The notes: generated from the letters alone by a model not told the origin. Shown: positions 30,901-39,210, counted from the first letter of the stretch. The stretch is DNA of 64,000 nt from Microlunatus soli (GCF_900105385.1 NZ_LT629772.1:6138001-6202000), one strand, 5' to 3'. A program made the numbers and translations.

Positions 30901-31482
30901 AGTGATCATCCGCTGCAAGGACTGGAGCACGTGATCGAGCGGGAACGCGACGTCAGCATCGGTCGGCTGATCGGCGACGACGGTCCGCGGGAGGGTATGG
31001 TCACCGTCGCCGGCATGATCACCAACGTGACCCGGAAGACCACCAAGCGGGGCGACATCTGGGCGGTGATCTCGGTCGAGGACCTGGAGGCATCGATCGA
31101 GGTGCTGCTGTTCCCGAAGGCCTACGACCTGGTTTCGACCGTGCTGGCCGAGGACACGGTCGTCACGGTGAAAGGCCGGATCCGCGACGACGACGATTCG
31201 ATCGCCTTGATCGGCCAGGAGCTCACCCTGCCGGACACCAGCGACGGTCCGACCGGGCCGGTGGTGATCTCGCTGCCGGTCACCCGGTGCACGCCGGCGA
31301 CGGTGGACAAGTTGGCCGAGATCCTGCGCTCCCATCCGGGCATGACCGAGGTCCAGGTCAAACTGAAGGCACCGAGCAAGACCACGGTGATGCGGATCGG
31401 CAACGAGTTCCGGGTCACCTCCTCACAGCCCCTGATGGCCGACCTGAAGGCCGAGCTCGGACCGTCCTGCCTGGCCGGGTGA
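27955..31482 (+). CDS. dnaE: DNA polymerase III alpha subunit
   Basis: DnaE is the catalytic subunit of the replicative polymerase. At 1175 residues it has the normal DnaE1 plan: an N-terminal PHP domain (FVHLHVHSEYSMLDGAA, ALTDHGFLFG), the palm with PDFDVDFDD around residues 415-423 holding catalytic aspartates, a helix-hairpin-helix region, an OB fold (EGMVTVAGMITNVTRKTTKRG) and a C-terminal tau-binding region. Whether this is the main replicase or the DnaE2 mutagenesis enzyme cannot be settled by order alone, but length and intact PHP motifs favour DnaE1. GGGGAGGTATT precedes the ATG. Confidence 0.97.
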   Translation: MSASKSDSFVHLHVHSEYSMLDGAARIDDLMAGCEQMEMPAIALTDHGFLFGAHEFHAAATKAGVKPIIGLETYVTPKTHRSERKRVRWGDGGGDDVSGGGAYTHMTLWSESTEGMHNLFRLGTRASTEGFFYKPRTDRELLAEYAKGLIASTGCPSGEVQTYLRLGKYDEAVASAAEFRDIFGAGNYYVELMDHGLTIEKRVREDLLRIAKDLKLPLVATNDLHYASADDAEAHEALLCVQSGSTMADANRFKLEGGGYYLKSPQEMRELFSELPEACDSTLEIAERCQTEFVYGEGRYMPRFPVPEGHDETSWFLHEVETGLAERYPDGITPEVRKQTDFETEVIIGKGYPGYYLVVADFINWAKNNGVRVGPGRGSGAGSICAYATKITDLDPLQHGLIFERFLNPERKSMPDFDVDFDDRRRGEVIKYVSEKYGDDRVAQIVTYGTIKAKQSVKDASRVLGYPFAVGEKLTKAMPPPVQGKDVPLPSIFDKSHDRYNEGGEFRQLYETDADTKKVVDTAMGLEGLKRQWGVHAAGVIMSSDPLIDIIPMMKREQDGAIITQFDYPTCESLGLVKMDFLGLRNLTILGDALDNVKLNRGIDVDLDELAKTLDDKATYDLLSRGDTLGVFQFDSSGYRSLCRLMKPTEFNDISALGALYRPGPMGADSHTNYAKRKNGQQAVEYLHPELAEALAPILSESYGLIIYQEQVMKIAQELAGYTLGKADLLRKAMGKKKKEVLEAEFPPFQEGMRANGFSDESINALWEVLVPFSSYAFNKAHSAAYGLVSYWTAYLKAHYPAEYMAAVLESVKDDKDKIAIYLSECRRLHIQVLPPDVNESEARFTPVGSDIRFGLTAIRNVGGNVVDGIVTAREEHGKAKDFNSYLDQIPLIACSKRVTESLIKAGAFDSISPSRRALMTVFESAVDGVIDLKRNEAHGQDDLFGDLGADASPVSVAVPEIDDWDKRTKLAFEREMLGLYVSDHPLQGLEHVIERERDVSIGRLIGDDGPREGMVTVAGMITNVTRKTTKRGDIWAVISVEDLEASIEVLLFPKAYDLVSTVLAEDTVVTVKGRIRDDDDSIALIGQELTLPDTSDGPTGPVVISLPVTRCTPATVDKLAEILRSHPGMTEVQVKLKAPSKTTVMRIGNEFRVTSSQPLMADLKAELGPSCLAG

Positions 31483-31484
31483 CG

Positions 31485-32096
31485 ATGATGACGACCGGGC
31501 CGACACCGGAGCAGTCCGACTCGGCGTCGCCGCGGGTGCAGTCGCCGACCGTCGGCCTTCCGGGGCGTCCGGAGATCGCGGTCGGTCGGGCGGCCGGCTG
31601 GCTGGCCGGCTATCTGCTGCTGGCGGCTCTGGTCGGCGTCGGAGCCGGGATCCTGTGGGAGAAGATCGTCCGGTTGCCGGGCTATCGGATCAGTTCCAAC
31701 GGGACCGCGACCACGACCGAACGTGGGCTGACCGAGTTCTTCGGCGGGGATGCCTGGTTCTGCCTGATCGGCTTCCTCGCCGCGGTCGGTCTGGGAATCG
31801 TGGCCTGGAAATGGTTCGGCCAGTTGGGATGGCCGGTGGTGTTCGTCGCGGTCCTCGGCGCCGTCAGCGCCGCGTTGATCTGCTGGTGGGTCGGGTATCA
31901 GCTCGGGCCGGGCCCGTTCGATCCGCGGCTGGCTGCAGCCCAGCCGGGTGACTTCGTCCCGATCGCGCTCAACCTCCGTTCACCCGTCGCGCTGCTGGTC
32001 TGGGCCTTCGGTGCGATCATCCCGGTGCTGTTGCGGGCGTCCCTGGGCCGGGACGAGGAGGAAGAAGCGCTACCGGCCCGCAGCAAGCGCAGCTGA
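31485..32096 (+). CDS. Integral membrane protein downstream of dnaE
   Basis: This is a 203-residue membrane protein with about four hydrophobic segments (around residues 30-50, 84-104, 111-131 and 163-184) and an acidic cytoplasmic C-terminus (RDEEEEALPARSKRS). It resembles actinobacterial DUF2567-type proteins, but I am not certain of that match. It starts two bases after dnaE (ATG 31485 or 31488), so it is likely co-transcribed. Function is unknown. Confidence 0.7.
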   Translation: MMTTGPTPEQSDSASPRVQSPTVGLPGRPEIAVGRAAGWLAGYLLLAALVGVGAGILWEKIVRLPGYRISSNGTATTTERGLTEFFGGDAWFCLIGFLAAVGLGIVAWKWFGQLGWPVVFVAVLGAVSAALICWWVGYQLGPGPFDPRLAAAQPGDFVPIALNLRSPVALLVWAFGAIIPVLLRASLGRDEEEEALPARSKRS

Positions 32097-32113
32097 ACCG
32101 ATCATCGAGCGCT

Positions 32114-32130
32114 CCTGAGCCTGTCGACGG
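32114..32130 (+). repeat. Dispersed REP-like repeat copy upstream of osmC-like gene
   Basis: CCTGAGCCTGTCGACGG sits in the short gap between the membrane protein gene and the OsmC-family gene. It is a reverse-orientation copy of the window's repeat, with one base changed (GACGG for GAAGG). Confidence 0.65.
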
Positions 32131-32148
32131 ATGGGGGATCGTAAGCTC

Positions 32149-32646
32149 ATGATCATGAGCGGCAAACAGCACCACTATGCAGCCCGGATCCGCTGGACGG
32201 GCAATCTCGGCAGCGGTACCTCGGGCTATCGCGACTACTCCCGTGATCATGAGATCACGATGGCGACCAAGCCCGATCAGATGCTGGCCGGATCCGCCGA
32301 TAAATCCTTCCGTGGTGATCCGGGACGTTTCAATCCTGAGGAGTTGCTGCTGGCCGCGCTGAGCCAGTGCCACCTGCTGTCCTACCTGCACGCTTGTGTG
32401 CTGGCCGGCGTCCGGGTGGTCGATTACATCGACGACGCGACCGGCACGATGGTCACCGAGGCCGATGGCAGTGGGCATTTCACCGAGGTGGTCTTGAAAC
32501 CGCAGGTGGTGATTGCCGACGGCAGCGACCTGCAGGCGGCTGAGGCGGCCCATCAGGTCGCGCACCGGATGTGCTTCATCGCCAACTCGGTGAACTTCCC
32601 GGTCAGGCACCAGCCGAGGATCACCGTCGCCGATCCCGCGGTCTGA
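32149..32646 (+). CDS. OsmC/Ohr family peroxiredoxin-like protein
   Basis: This protein of about 165 residues has the OsmC fold. Its two redox cysteines are both present: Cys74 in LAALSQCHLLSYLHAC and Cys142 in AHRMCFIANS. OsmC-type proteins reduce organic hydroperoxides through this pair. The long central helix and strands (GRFNPEELLLAALS) fit the family. The start is uncertain: ATG 32131, 32149 and 32155 are in frame; I chose 32149 for its distance from GGGGGATCG. It converges with the next hydrolase gene. Confidence 0.9.
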   Translation: MIMSGKQHHYAARIRWTGNLGSGTSGYRDYSRDHEITMATKPDQMLAGSADKSFRGDPGRFNPEELLLAALSQCHLLSYLHACVLAGVRVVDYIDDATGTMVTEADGSGHFTEVVLKPQVVIADGSDLQAAEAAHQVAHRMCFIANSVNFPVRHQPRITVADPAV

Positions 32647-32655
32647 GTTCGATGA

Positions 32656-33528
32656 TCACTCGGTGAGCCAACGCACCATCCGTGCGATGGTGATCGGCAC
32701 GGCCGGGTCGTCGGGATTGTTCAGGTAGCCGTGGATGGTGCTCTGCTCGGCGAGCACGCGGACGTCGCCGCCGGTGCCGGCGAGTTCGGCGGCGAACAGT
32801 TCCCCGGACGGGCGCAGGGTGTCCAGATCGGCGTTCACGATCAACGTTCGGGGCAACCGAGCGACATCGTGGGACCCGGGGAAGGCGTACGGCTCGTCGC
32901 GCGCCGTGCCGGCGTAGTTGGCGGTCAGATCGGGCATTCCGTCGGGGTCGATCTGGTCCTCCTGCGGCACGTCTGCCAGCCGAGCAAGCAGTTCGTCGGC
33001 GATCGGCGGGTGGGTGGCGTGCAGTGCCGGATAGCTCAAGATCACCGCCGCCGGTTGCTGCCCGCCGGCGTCCCGTAGCCGCAGAGCCGCAGAGGCAGCG
33101 AGATTGCCGCCGGCGCTCGCGCCCCCGATCCCGATCTTGTCCGCGGCACCGCCCAGATCGGTGGCGTGCTCGACCACCCAGTCGAACGCGGCGGCGAGTT
33201 GAACTGACGCCACCGGGTAGCCCGCCCGCGGGCGGTCAGCGCCCGATGGTGGGGCCTCCTCGGCAGGCCAACCCGCTGGCCTCGGAGCCAGCGTGTAGTC
33301 CACCGAGACGACGGTGATCCCAAAGCCGGCGACCCTGCGGGAGACTCCGTCGGCCTCGGCCATCTCCAGGTCGCCACCGATCCAGGCACCGCCGTGCGCC
33401 CAGAGGAAGATCACGCCGGTGGAGTTGGTCTGCGGCCGATAGATCCGCAGCCGGTAGTCATGATCAGCGGCGGACAACCAGACATCCTGATCGATCGATA
33501 CCTGCTGCGCGGTCCTGCTGTCGGCCAC
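32656..33528 (-). CDS. Alpha/beta hydrolase, hormone-sensitive-lipase type
   Basis: This is a 290-residue cytoplasmic esterase of the HSL family. The family HGG motif (LWAHGGAWIGGD) forms the oxyanion hole, GASAGGNLAAS carries the catalytic Ser, NADLDTLRPSGE the Asp, and STIHGYLN the His. All triad positions look intact, so it should be active on short-chain esters or lactones. It is divergent from the phosphotransferase gene over a 56-base region that holds a palindrome. Confidence 0.9.
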   Translation of the reverse strand: MADSRTAQQVSIDQDVWLSAADHDYRLRIYRPQTNSTGVIFLWAHGGAWIGGDLEMAEADGVSRRVAGFGITVVSVDYTLAPRPAGWPAEEAPPSGADRPRAGYPVASVQLAAAFDWVVEHATDLGGAADKIGIGGASAGGNLAASAALRLRDAGGQQPAAVILSYPALHATHPPIADELLARLADVPQEDQIDPDGMPDLTANYAGTARDEPYAFPGSHDVARLPRTLIVNADLDTLRPSGELFAAELAGTGGDVRVLAEQSTIHGYLNNPDDPAVPITIARMVRWLTE

Positions 33529-33554
33529 CGGATGCTCCCTTGCTTCGATGATGA

Positions 33555-33571
33555 ATGATCGTGTTGATCAT
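33555..33571. promoter_or_regulatory. Palindromic candidate operator in a divergent promoter
   Basis: ATGATC-GTGTT-GATCAT is a 6-bp inverted repeat centred between the divergent hydrolase and phosphotransferase genes, 14 bases upstream of the latter's ATG. It could be a regulator site; A+T-rich promoter DNA also throws up such words by chance. Confidence 0.3.
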
Positions 33572-33584
33572 ATGATGCGGCGTC

Positions 33585-34478
33585 ATGATCACTGTCCCCG
33601 ATTCCCTTGCCGCACTGTTGTTGTGCGAGGGCGAGTCGGCCCGAACCTGGATCGACGGTTTTCCGGCGCTAGCCGAGCAGGTCCTCGCCGGGTGGGACTG
33701 CCGACCAGACGGCGAGGTCAAGGCCGGCGCCGTGGCGGTCGTGATCCCTGTCCGGTGCCCGCGCGGCCGTGCCGTCGTCAAGATCTCCTTCCCGCATCCG
33801 GGCAATGTCGACGAGCACAAGGCGCTTGCTGCGTGGGGCGGCAACGGCGCCGTGCGACTACTGGACAGCGATCCCGACCGGTTTGCGCTGCTGCTGGAAC
33901 GTGTGAACGACCGGCACCTCGACGTGGCGGCGGACGAGGGCATTGCGATCGGCGGTGAACTCCTGAGCCGGCTGGCGATCCCGGCTCCGCCGGGTGTTAC
34001 GCGGCTGGCGGACACCACCGCTGACTGGGAGCGACAGGTGCGTGACGACGCCGAACGGGCCGATCACCCACTGCCCGGGCGAATCGTCGACGCCGCCGTC
34101 GCGACGATCCGTGATCTTGGTCGGGACAGCACGACGACGATGCTGCACGGCGACCTGCACGGCGGCAACATCCTGCGGTCCGACCGCGGTTGGCTCGCCA
34201 TCGATCCGAAGGGAATGGCCGGTACGCCGGCGTACGATGCAGTGACGATGTGCGACTATCGCCGACCGGCCTTCGACAGCGGCGTCGATCAGGTCACCGA
34301 ACTGCATCGGAGGGTCGGCATCTTCAGCGAAGCGGCGGGAGTCGATCTCGAACTCTGCCGTCGATGTGTCCAGGCCCGGGCAGTGACGGCACTGCTGTGG
34401 GACCTCGGCCGTGGCGAGGTTCCGAGGTCACCCAACGTCGTGTGGCGCCGCCTGATCGCCGAGGCCCTCGTCGGATGA
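33585..34478 (+). CDS. Aminoglycoside/hydroxyurea phosphotransferase family protein
   Basis: This is a 297-residue kinase-fold protein of the APH(6)/hydroxyurea phosphotransferase type. The catalytic loop MLHGDLHGGNIL and the Mg2+-binding IDPKGMAGTPAYD are intact, and an N-terminal ATP-binding lobe (AVVKISFPHPGN) carries the expected Lys. Family members inactivate streptomycin or hydroxyurea, but many chromosomal members act on other small molecules. Resistance should not be assumed from this match. Confidence 0.87.
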   Translation: MITVPDSLAALLLCEGESARTWIDGFPALAEQVLAGWDCRPDGEVKAGAVAVVIPVRCPRGRAVVKISFPHPGNVDEHKALAAWGGNGAVRLLDSDPDRFALLLERVNDRHLDVAADEGIAIGGELLSRLAIPAPPGVTRLADTTADWERQVRDDAERADHPLPGRIVDAAVATIRDLGRDSTTTMLHGDLHGGNILRSDRGWLAIDPKGMAGTPAYDAVTMCDYRRPAFDSGVDQVTELHRRVGIFSEAAGVDLELCRRCVQARAVTALLWDLGRGEVPRSPNVVWRRLIAEALVG

Positions 34479-34543
34479 AACGTCCGTCGGCCGTCATCGC
34501 CGGATCGAGAGCCGACAGCGCCGCCATCCGAGCAGTCCGCTCG

Positions 34544-35128
34544 TCAGATCCCGGCAAGCCAGTCGAGCGTGCGGTCCGCAGTCTCGGAGACGGTGAGCGA
34601 TGTGGTCTCCAGTCGGAGGTGCGGGTAGCTGGAGAAGAAGATTCGTGCCTGTTCGGAGATGGCGGCTGCGGAGTCGTTGTTGAGTTGGTGCTGATCCATC
34701 TGGCGGACGTTGTCGTCGGACCAGACGAGATCGCGCTTGGACGGCTTCGCGGCCAGCCGGCTCTCGCCGCGATTGCGTTCCAGACGCGTCTGCAGGTCCG
34801 CGACAAGCTCCAGCACCAGCACCTCGCCGCCTGACTCCACCACCGGAACGATCAACTCTGCCAGATACTCGGCGTCCTGGGGGTCTGCAAGATTCCACAC
34901 GAACGTGAAGATCAGGTCGATCTGATGCCGAGTGGCTTCCTCGATCACCCGCCGGCGGAACTCCCTGTTCAGCAGGTTGAACGGCGGAGATCCGTAACCG
35001 AACACCTCCACGAGGGGTTCGATCGTGTGATGGTTGTGGAACAACCGGAAGGCGGAACGGGCAGCGATCTCGCGCCCGACCGTCATCTTTCCGACCGCCG
35101 GCGGTCCCATGATCAGAAGTAGCTTCAC
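34544..35128 (-). CDS. P-loop kinase-like protein
   Basis: This is a 194-residue P-loop NTPase of the small-molecule kinase type. Walker A is GPPAVGKMT at residues 8-16, close to the N-terminus, and VLELVADLQTRLERN resembles the lid and substrate region of shikimate/gluconate-kinase-like folds. The substrate is unknown. It starts at GTG 35128, which overlaps the stop of the sugar dehydratase gene (GTGA), so the two are translated together; a role in the same sugar-acid pathway is possible. The longer open frame to 35725 is an artefact of the overlapping gene. Confidence 0.8.
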   Translation of the reverse strand: MKLLLIMGPPAVGKMTVGREIAARSAFRLFHNHHTIEPLVEVFGYGSPPFNLLNREFRRRVIEEATRHQIDLIFTFVWNLADPQDAEYLAELIVPVVESGGEVLVLELVADLQTRLERNRGESRLAAKPSKRDLVWSDDNVRQMDQHQLNNDSAAAISEQARIFFSSYPHLRLETTSLTVSETADRTLDWLAGI

Positions 35129-36279
35129 CAGTCGGCCACCGAACCGTCGTTCTCGTGGTAAGTCTCTCCACCGAGCTCGGCGTGATACCCGTAGGACTCT
35201 CCGGTGAACTCCCTCGTGGCCTCCGCCTCGTCGACGTCCACCCCGAGGCCGGGCGTCTCCCACAAGCGGATATGCCCGTCGACCACTTCCCAATCCTGCT
35301 TCAGCAGCCCGTTGCCGAGCGAGGCGTCGACCTGCTCCTGGATCAGGAAGTTCGGGACGACGGCATCGACGAGCATGCACGCACCCAGTGCCAGTGGGCC
35401 GATCGCGCAGTGCGGCATGATGTGCTGGTAATACACCTCCGCGTAGTTGGCGATCTTCTTCAATTCGCTCGGTCCGCCGCAGTGCGCCACATCCGGTTGC
35501 AGCAGCGCCGCGGACTGGTTTTCGATCACCCGCCGGAAATCCCACCGGTTCAGCAGCCTTTCGCCGGTTGCGATCGGGAACGGGACATGATCGGCGACCA
35601 ACTTCAACGCATCGGCGTTCTCCTGTGGCACCGGCTCCTCGACGAACATGGGGCGCATGCCCTTGATCTCGTTGCACACTTCGATCGCCAGCGCCGGCGT
35701 CATCTTGCCGTGGAAGTCGAAGCACAGCTCCACGTCAGGGCCGACCCACTCACGCATCATGTACGCCGCTTCGACGAACTGGTCGATCCTGGACGGCGGC
35801 TCGTGGGCGCGCCAGGACCCGGAGGGGCCGGCCTTGTAGGCCGTGTAACCCTTCTTCTGGAGCATGTCGAGGCGGGTGCGGGCGGTCTCGAGTCCCTGCT
35901 CGGACAGATCACGGATGCCCCAGTGCGCGTAGACCCTGATCCTGTCGCGTACGGCGCCACCCATCAGCTGGTAGCTCGGCACCCCGTAGTGCTTGCCTGC
36001 GATGTCCCACAACGCTGCGTCGACGGCAGCCAAGGCACTCATGTTGTGGGCGCCGCCTCTGAAGAAGGCCGATCTGTAGATCTGCTGCCAATGATGCTCG
36101 ATACGCAGGGGATCCTTGCCGATCAGGTACTCGGCATATTCGTCGATCACCGCCGGCACCGACCTCGGCTTGCCTTCCAGCGTGCTTTCCGCCCATCCGC
36201 TGATTCCCGCGTCGGTACCGATGCGGATCAGCCGGGTGCGGTGTCTCGGGGCGAACTGCTCGACATGTGTGATCTTCAT
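35125..36279 (-). CDS. Enolase-superfamily sugar acid dehydratase (DgoD-like)
   Basis: This is a 384-residue protein of the mandelate racemase/muconate lactonising subgroup. Metal-ligand stretches LCFDFHGKM, MFVEEPVPQE and PIATGERLLNRWDF are in the right order, followed by LQPDVAHCGG and MPHCAIGPLALGACMLVDAV, all close to D-galactonate dehydratase. It probably removes water from galactonate or a related sugar acid. I used the ATG at 36279 (MKITHVEQF), where family similarity begins. It overlaps the P-loop kinase gene. Confidence 0.87.
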   Translation of the reverse strand: MKITHVEQFAPRHRTRLIRIGTDAGISGWAESTLEGKPRSVPAVIDEYAEYLIGKDPLRIEHHWQQIYRSAFFRGGAHNMSALAAVDAALWDIAGKHYGVPSYQLMGGAVRDRIRVYAHWGIRDLSEQGLETARTRLDMLQKKGYTAYKAGPSGSWRAHEPPSRIDQFVEAAYMMREWVGPDVELCFDFHGKMTPALAIEVCNEIKGMRPMFVEEPVPQENADALKLVADHVPFPIATGERLLNRWDFRRVIENQSAALLQPDVAHCGGPSELKKIANYAEVYYQHIMPHCAIGPLALGACMLVDAVVPNFLIQEQVDASLGNGLLKQDWEVVDGHIRLWETPGLGVDVDEAEATREFTGESYGYHAELGGETYHENDGSVADW

Positions 36280-36347
36280 CCTGCGGCGACCTTCTCTTCT
36301 CGTCGGAAGACGGGGCGCCTGGAAAGTGGCGACTCCCGAAGCACCGC

Positions 36348-36632
36348 TCATCCTACTGACCGGGCGCAGCGGTTCTCGATCGCGTCAACGAAGATCAACG
36401 GATAGATGATCGGACGGCGGCGAGCAGGACGGCACCACGGCGCGTCGACGTGGTCAGTCAGGTGGCGTCGGGTGTGGGCGTGCGGGTGTGCCAGATGTGT
36501 TGGGCGAAGCTGCCACGTCCGAGGTCGTAGCTGCCGGTCGCGAAGACCTGCGTACACGCTGCCGTCCGGCGCCCGGAACGGCAGGGTTCCGGGCTCGGGT
36601 CGTCGGCGTTTCCACAGTCCGTGGGTGATCAC
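36348..36632 (-). pseudogene. Frameshifted C-terminal tail of the HNH protein
   Basis: In this frame the DNA encodes GRREHNVITHGLWKRRRPEP and so on, which is the normal ending of DUF222/HNH proteins. It lies in a different frame from the upstream 510-residue part. One missing base in the G run near 36648-36652 (+ strand CGGCGGCCGTC) would explain the break. It is not an independent gene. Joined to the upstream part it would give a protein of about 600 residues. Sequencing error is an alternative cause. Confidence 0.7.
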
Positions 36633-38161
36633 GTTGTGTTCGCGGCGGCCGTCAGGGGAGAGTTGTCCTCCCGGGTCTGGGCCGGGACGCCCTCGACGTA
36701 GGGGATGTTGTGGTCAAGATCAAGATGCTGTCCGACCGACCCGGAGTAGGGGAACATGCTGCCGGGGTGTTTGAGGAGCAGGCGTTCTCGCATCGCGCGT
36801 GGGATTTCGTAGGAATTCACCGGTGTCAGGTCGATCGTGAGGTCGAGGTCGGGTTTGAGGGTGATGTTGCAGTGGCCGAGCCAGTCGGTGACCGGGCTGC
36901 TGATCATGGGGCCGATGTCTTCGACTCTGGTGAGGCCGAGTCCGGTGTCGAGGGTTTCTTTGGCGATGTGGACGTAGAGGGTGGCGTTGGGTCGGACCTT
37001 CGCGGGGTCGATCTTGCCGTTCGCGCGGATCGCGAGTTCGGCCGGCCGCCGATCTTGGTCAACGCGGGGGAGGCGGCCAGCGGCGCCGTCGTCGTCCAGC
37101 GGGTCCGGCGGTGGCTCGTTCCCGGAGTGGTGATCATCGGGTTGCGGTTCACCTGCCGTGTCGTGATCATGCGGCCATGCGGCTGTCCGGTCGGACGCGG
37201 GCGACCCGGTCCCGGTGGGCTGGTCGCGGTCGACATCGGCGCGAGGCGACGCGGACGCGTCCGGACCGGCCGCCATCCGGCTATCGGGGTCGCAGTGTGT
37301 CGGCTTGGGGAACAGGGAGTCGTCGGGGTCAAGGTCTGGATCGAAGAGGGTGGGTTCGGTGTCTGCGGCGATCATCCGCACCGCATCGAGCGGATTGCCC
37401 AACACGACGATGGCGGCGGCCATCCGTTCGTTCTTGGTACCGGTATGGCCGCGGCGGGCCAGGATGTCGGCGATCCGGCGGACCTGGGCATAGAACCGAA
37501 TCCCAGCTGGTGAGTCGGTCAGGATGTAGATGCCTTTGATGCCGTGTTCGTTGCTCTGATTGATGAAGACGCCGACATCCTTGCCCGCTTCTTCCGCGCG
37601 CTTCTTCACGTTGACGGCGTCGACGCGGATGATCGTGGCCTCGAGTTGCGCGAGCAGCTTGTTCCAGGACCAGCGGCCGACCATCGGCGCGATCGACCGA
37701 TCCACCTCCAACGCCTGCTCCAGCGTGAGGTGCCGGGTTTGACGGGCGATGGTCTGACAGTCCAGAGCGTCGACCTCATTCCTACAGAGCCGCCGCCACA
37801 GGCAGGGCAGACGGTGGCGAAGATCGAGCGCGTCGGCGATGATCCGCTCGGCAGAGCCGGTGGACTTGTGCATGCTGGCGGCGAGATCGGTCACGCAGAA
37901 CCGGGAGAACTCCGGAGTGCCGTCGCCGCCGGGCCGGATCGGCCGGTCGCCGCCGGGGATCGCCAGCTGGTGGGCGGCGATGCTGTCGGCGGGGAAGCGG
38001 TCGGCCCAGGTTGCTGCCACGCAGAGCCTGGCGTTGGTGGTGGCGCGGACGAGCCAGTCGATGGCGGTGACGTGGTGCAGGAGTTGGTCGGTGGCCAGGC
38101 AGGACGGATCGATGCCCGCCGCCGTTTGGGCTGTGTGCATCAGCCCGCTGCCGTCGATCAT
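36629..38161 (-). CDS. DUF222/HNH endonuclease, C-terminus lost by frameshift
   Basis: This 510-residue DUF222 protein is of the actinobacterial 13E12-type repeat family. The DUF222 helical domain covers the N-terminal half (QNELDALDCQTIARQTRHLTLEQ region). A long, acidic, low-complexity linker of Asp, Pro and His follows. The HNH part begins with HLDLDHNIPYVEG and then stops early at DNSPLTAAANTT. The remaining HNH residues are in the next frame (36348-36632). I used ATG 38161; ATG 38221 is an alternative. As it stands it would lack the last HNH motif and probably be inactive as a nuclease. Confidence 0.8.
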   Translation of the reverse strand: MIDGSGLMHTAQTAAGIDPSCLATDQLLHHVTAIDWLVRATTNARLCVAATWADRFPADSIAAHQLAIPGGDRPIRPGGDGTPEFSRFCVTDLAASMHKSTGSAERIIADALDLRHRLPCLWRRLCRNEVDALDCQTIARQTRHLTLEQALEVDRSIAPMVGRWSWNKLLAQLEATIIRVDAVNVKKRAEEAGKDVGVFINQSNEHGIKGIYILTDSPAGIRFYAQVRRIADILARRGHTGTKNERMAAAIVVLGNPLDAVRMIAADTEPTLFDPDLDPDDSLFPKPTHCDPDSRMAAGPDASASPRADVDRDQPTGTGSPASDRTAAWPHDHDTAGEPQPDDHHSGNEPPPDPLDDDGAAGRLPRVDQDRRPAELAIRANGKIDPAKVRPNATLYVHIAKETLDTGLGLTRVEDIGPMISSPVTDWLGHCNITLKPDLDLTIDLTPVNSYEIPRAMRERLLLKHPGSMFPYSGSVGQHLDLDHNIPYVEGVPAQTREDNSPLTAAANTT

Positions 38162-38269
38162 GTGGTCAACACTAGACAGGGGGTCTGACAGTTTGCGTCG
38201 GTCGGGATCCCAAGCCAGCAACGGTTATCCACAGATGCTGGGCCGAGCTCGTACGGCGGGGTTGCCGGG

Positions 38270-38289
38270 CCTTCGACAAGCTCAGCACC
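38270..38289 (+). repeat. Dispersed REP-like repeat copy overlapping a stop codon
   Basis: CCTTCGACAAGCTCAGCACC overlaps the end of the minus-strand hydrolase: the repeat's TCA word, read in reverse, is that gene's TGA stop (38282-38284). The last residues of the protein are therefore repeat-encoded. Confidence 0.7.
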
Positions 38290-39172
38290 CTGTTGGCGCG
38301 GCCGTTCGTTCTGCCAGGTGTTCGAGGATGTCGACGAGGTCGGGATGCTCGAACGGGCCGACGTGCGGGAGGTCGACGGTGTGCACATCGGTCGGGTTGT
38401 CCGGTGTCAGCGCATCGGCTTCGCGGATGAAACGATCTTGGAGGGCCGGTGGGATCAGGCGGTCCAGGTTGAAGCGCACATAGCTGCGAGGGATTCGTCC
38501 CCAGGTATCGGCCCGTCCGCGGGCATCGGACAGCGGGATGGACGCCGGCTCGTCGGGTTCGAGCAGCGTGACCAGGCGCCTGGCCTCGGCATCGGTGAAG
38601 GTCGCCGCCAGACAATCCTTGATGCCGGCGAACAAGGTCGGATCCGAGGTCAGCCAGTTGATCCGGGCGACTCCCAGTTGACGGGGATCGCCGACCGCGG
38701 CGTCGGTGATCTTGCTCAGCAGGCTGTCGGAGTTCTCCTCGGTGCCGAGATAGTCGGTGAGGCTGCGAAGATCGACACAGCAGTAGGCGGCGGTGTAGAC
38801 GATCCGATCGATCAGCTCGGGCACGGCATTGCCGACCCGGCTCAACGTCACACCGCCCTGGCTGGCTCCGACCAGGATGACCGGCCCCATTGCGGCCGCC
38901 CGGCGGACGACCCCGATGGTCCGGGCAACATAGTCGTCGACGGTGATGCCGGCCACCGCCGACGGCTCGGTGGCCAAGGCCTCAAGATCCTGCGGCGAGC
39001 GGTAGGCCTTCGGGTAGACCACCTCGGCTCCGTGCCCGGGTAGGTCGATCGCGACGGCGCGATGACCGCGGAGGGTCAGCTCGGTGATCAATCCGGCGCC
39101 GAGCAGTGCGGAGGAGTTGGTGCCGTGCACGAAGATGATGGTCGGTCGGCTGGACGAGGTGTCGGTAGCCAT
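38282..39172 (-). CDS. Alpha/beta hydrolase
   Basis: This is a 296-residue alpha/beta hydrolase. The oxyanion region is IIFVHGTNSSALLGAGLI, the nucleophile elbow is GASQGGVTL (Ser), and HVGPFEHPDLV near the end offers the catalytic His. It resembles the RsbQ/MhpC-like and signal-peptide-free esterase group; its substrate is unknown. AAAGGAATC precedes the ATG at 39172. Its stop codon is part of a REP-like repeat. The GNAT gene lies upstream on the same strand, so the two may be co-transcribed. Confidence 0.85.
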   Translation of the reverse strand: MATDTSSSRPTIIFVHGTNSSALLGAGLITELTLRGHRAVAIDLPGHGAEVVYPKAYRSPQDLEALATEPSAVAGITVDDYVARTIGVVRRAAAMGPVILVGASQGGVTLSRVGNAVPELIDRIVYTAAYCCVDLRSLTDYLGTEENSDSLLSKITDAAVGDPRQLGVARINWLTSDPTLFAGIKDCLAATFTDAEARRLVTLLEPDEPASIPLSDARGRADTWGRIPRSYVRFNLDRLIPPALQDRFIREADALTPDNPTDVHTVDLPHVGPFEHPDLVDILEHLAERTAAPTGC

Positions 39173-39210
39173 GATTCCTTTGCGGGTTGGGTGCGAACGG
39201 GATTCGGTGA

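Noticed and set aside
34544-35725. 393-codon frame extending the P-loop kinase upstream
   Set aside because: The upstream part is the reverse-frame shadow of the dehydratase gene, while kinase similarity begins at the GTG at 35128.
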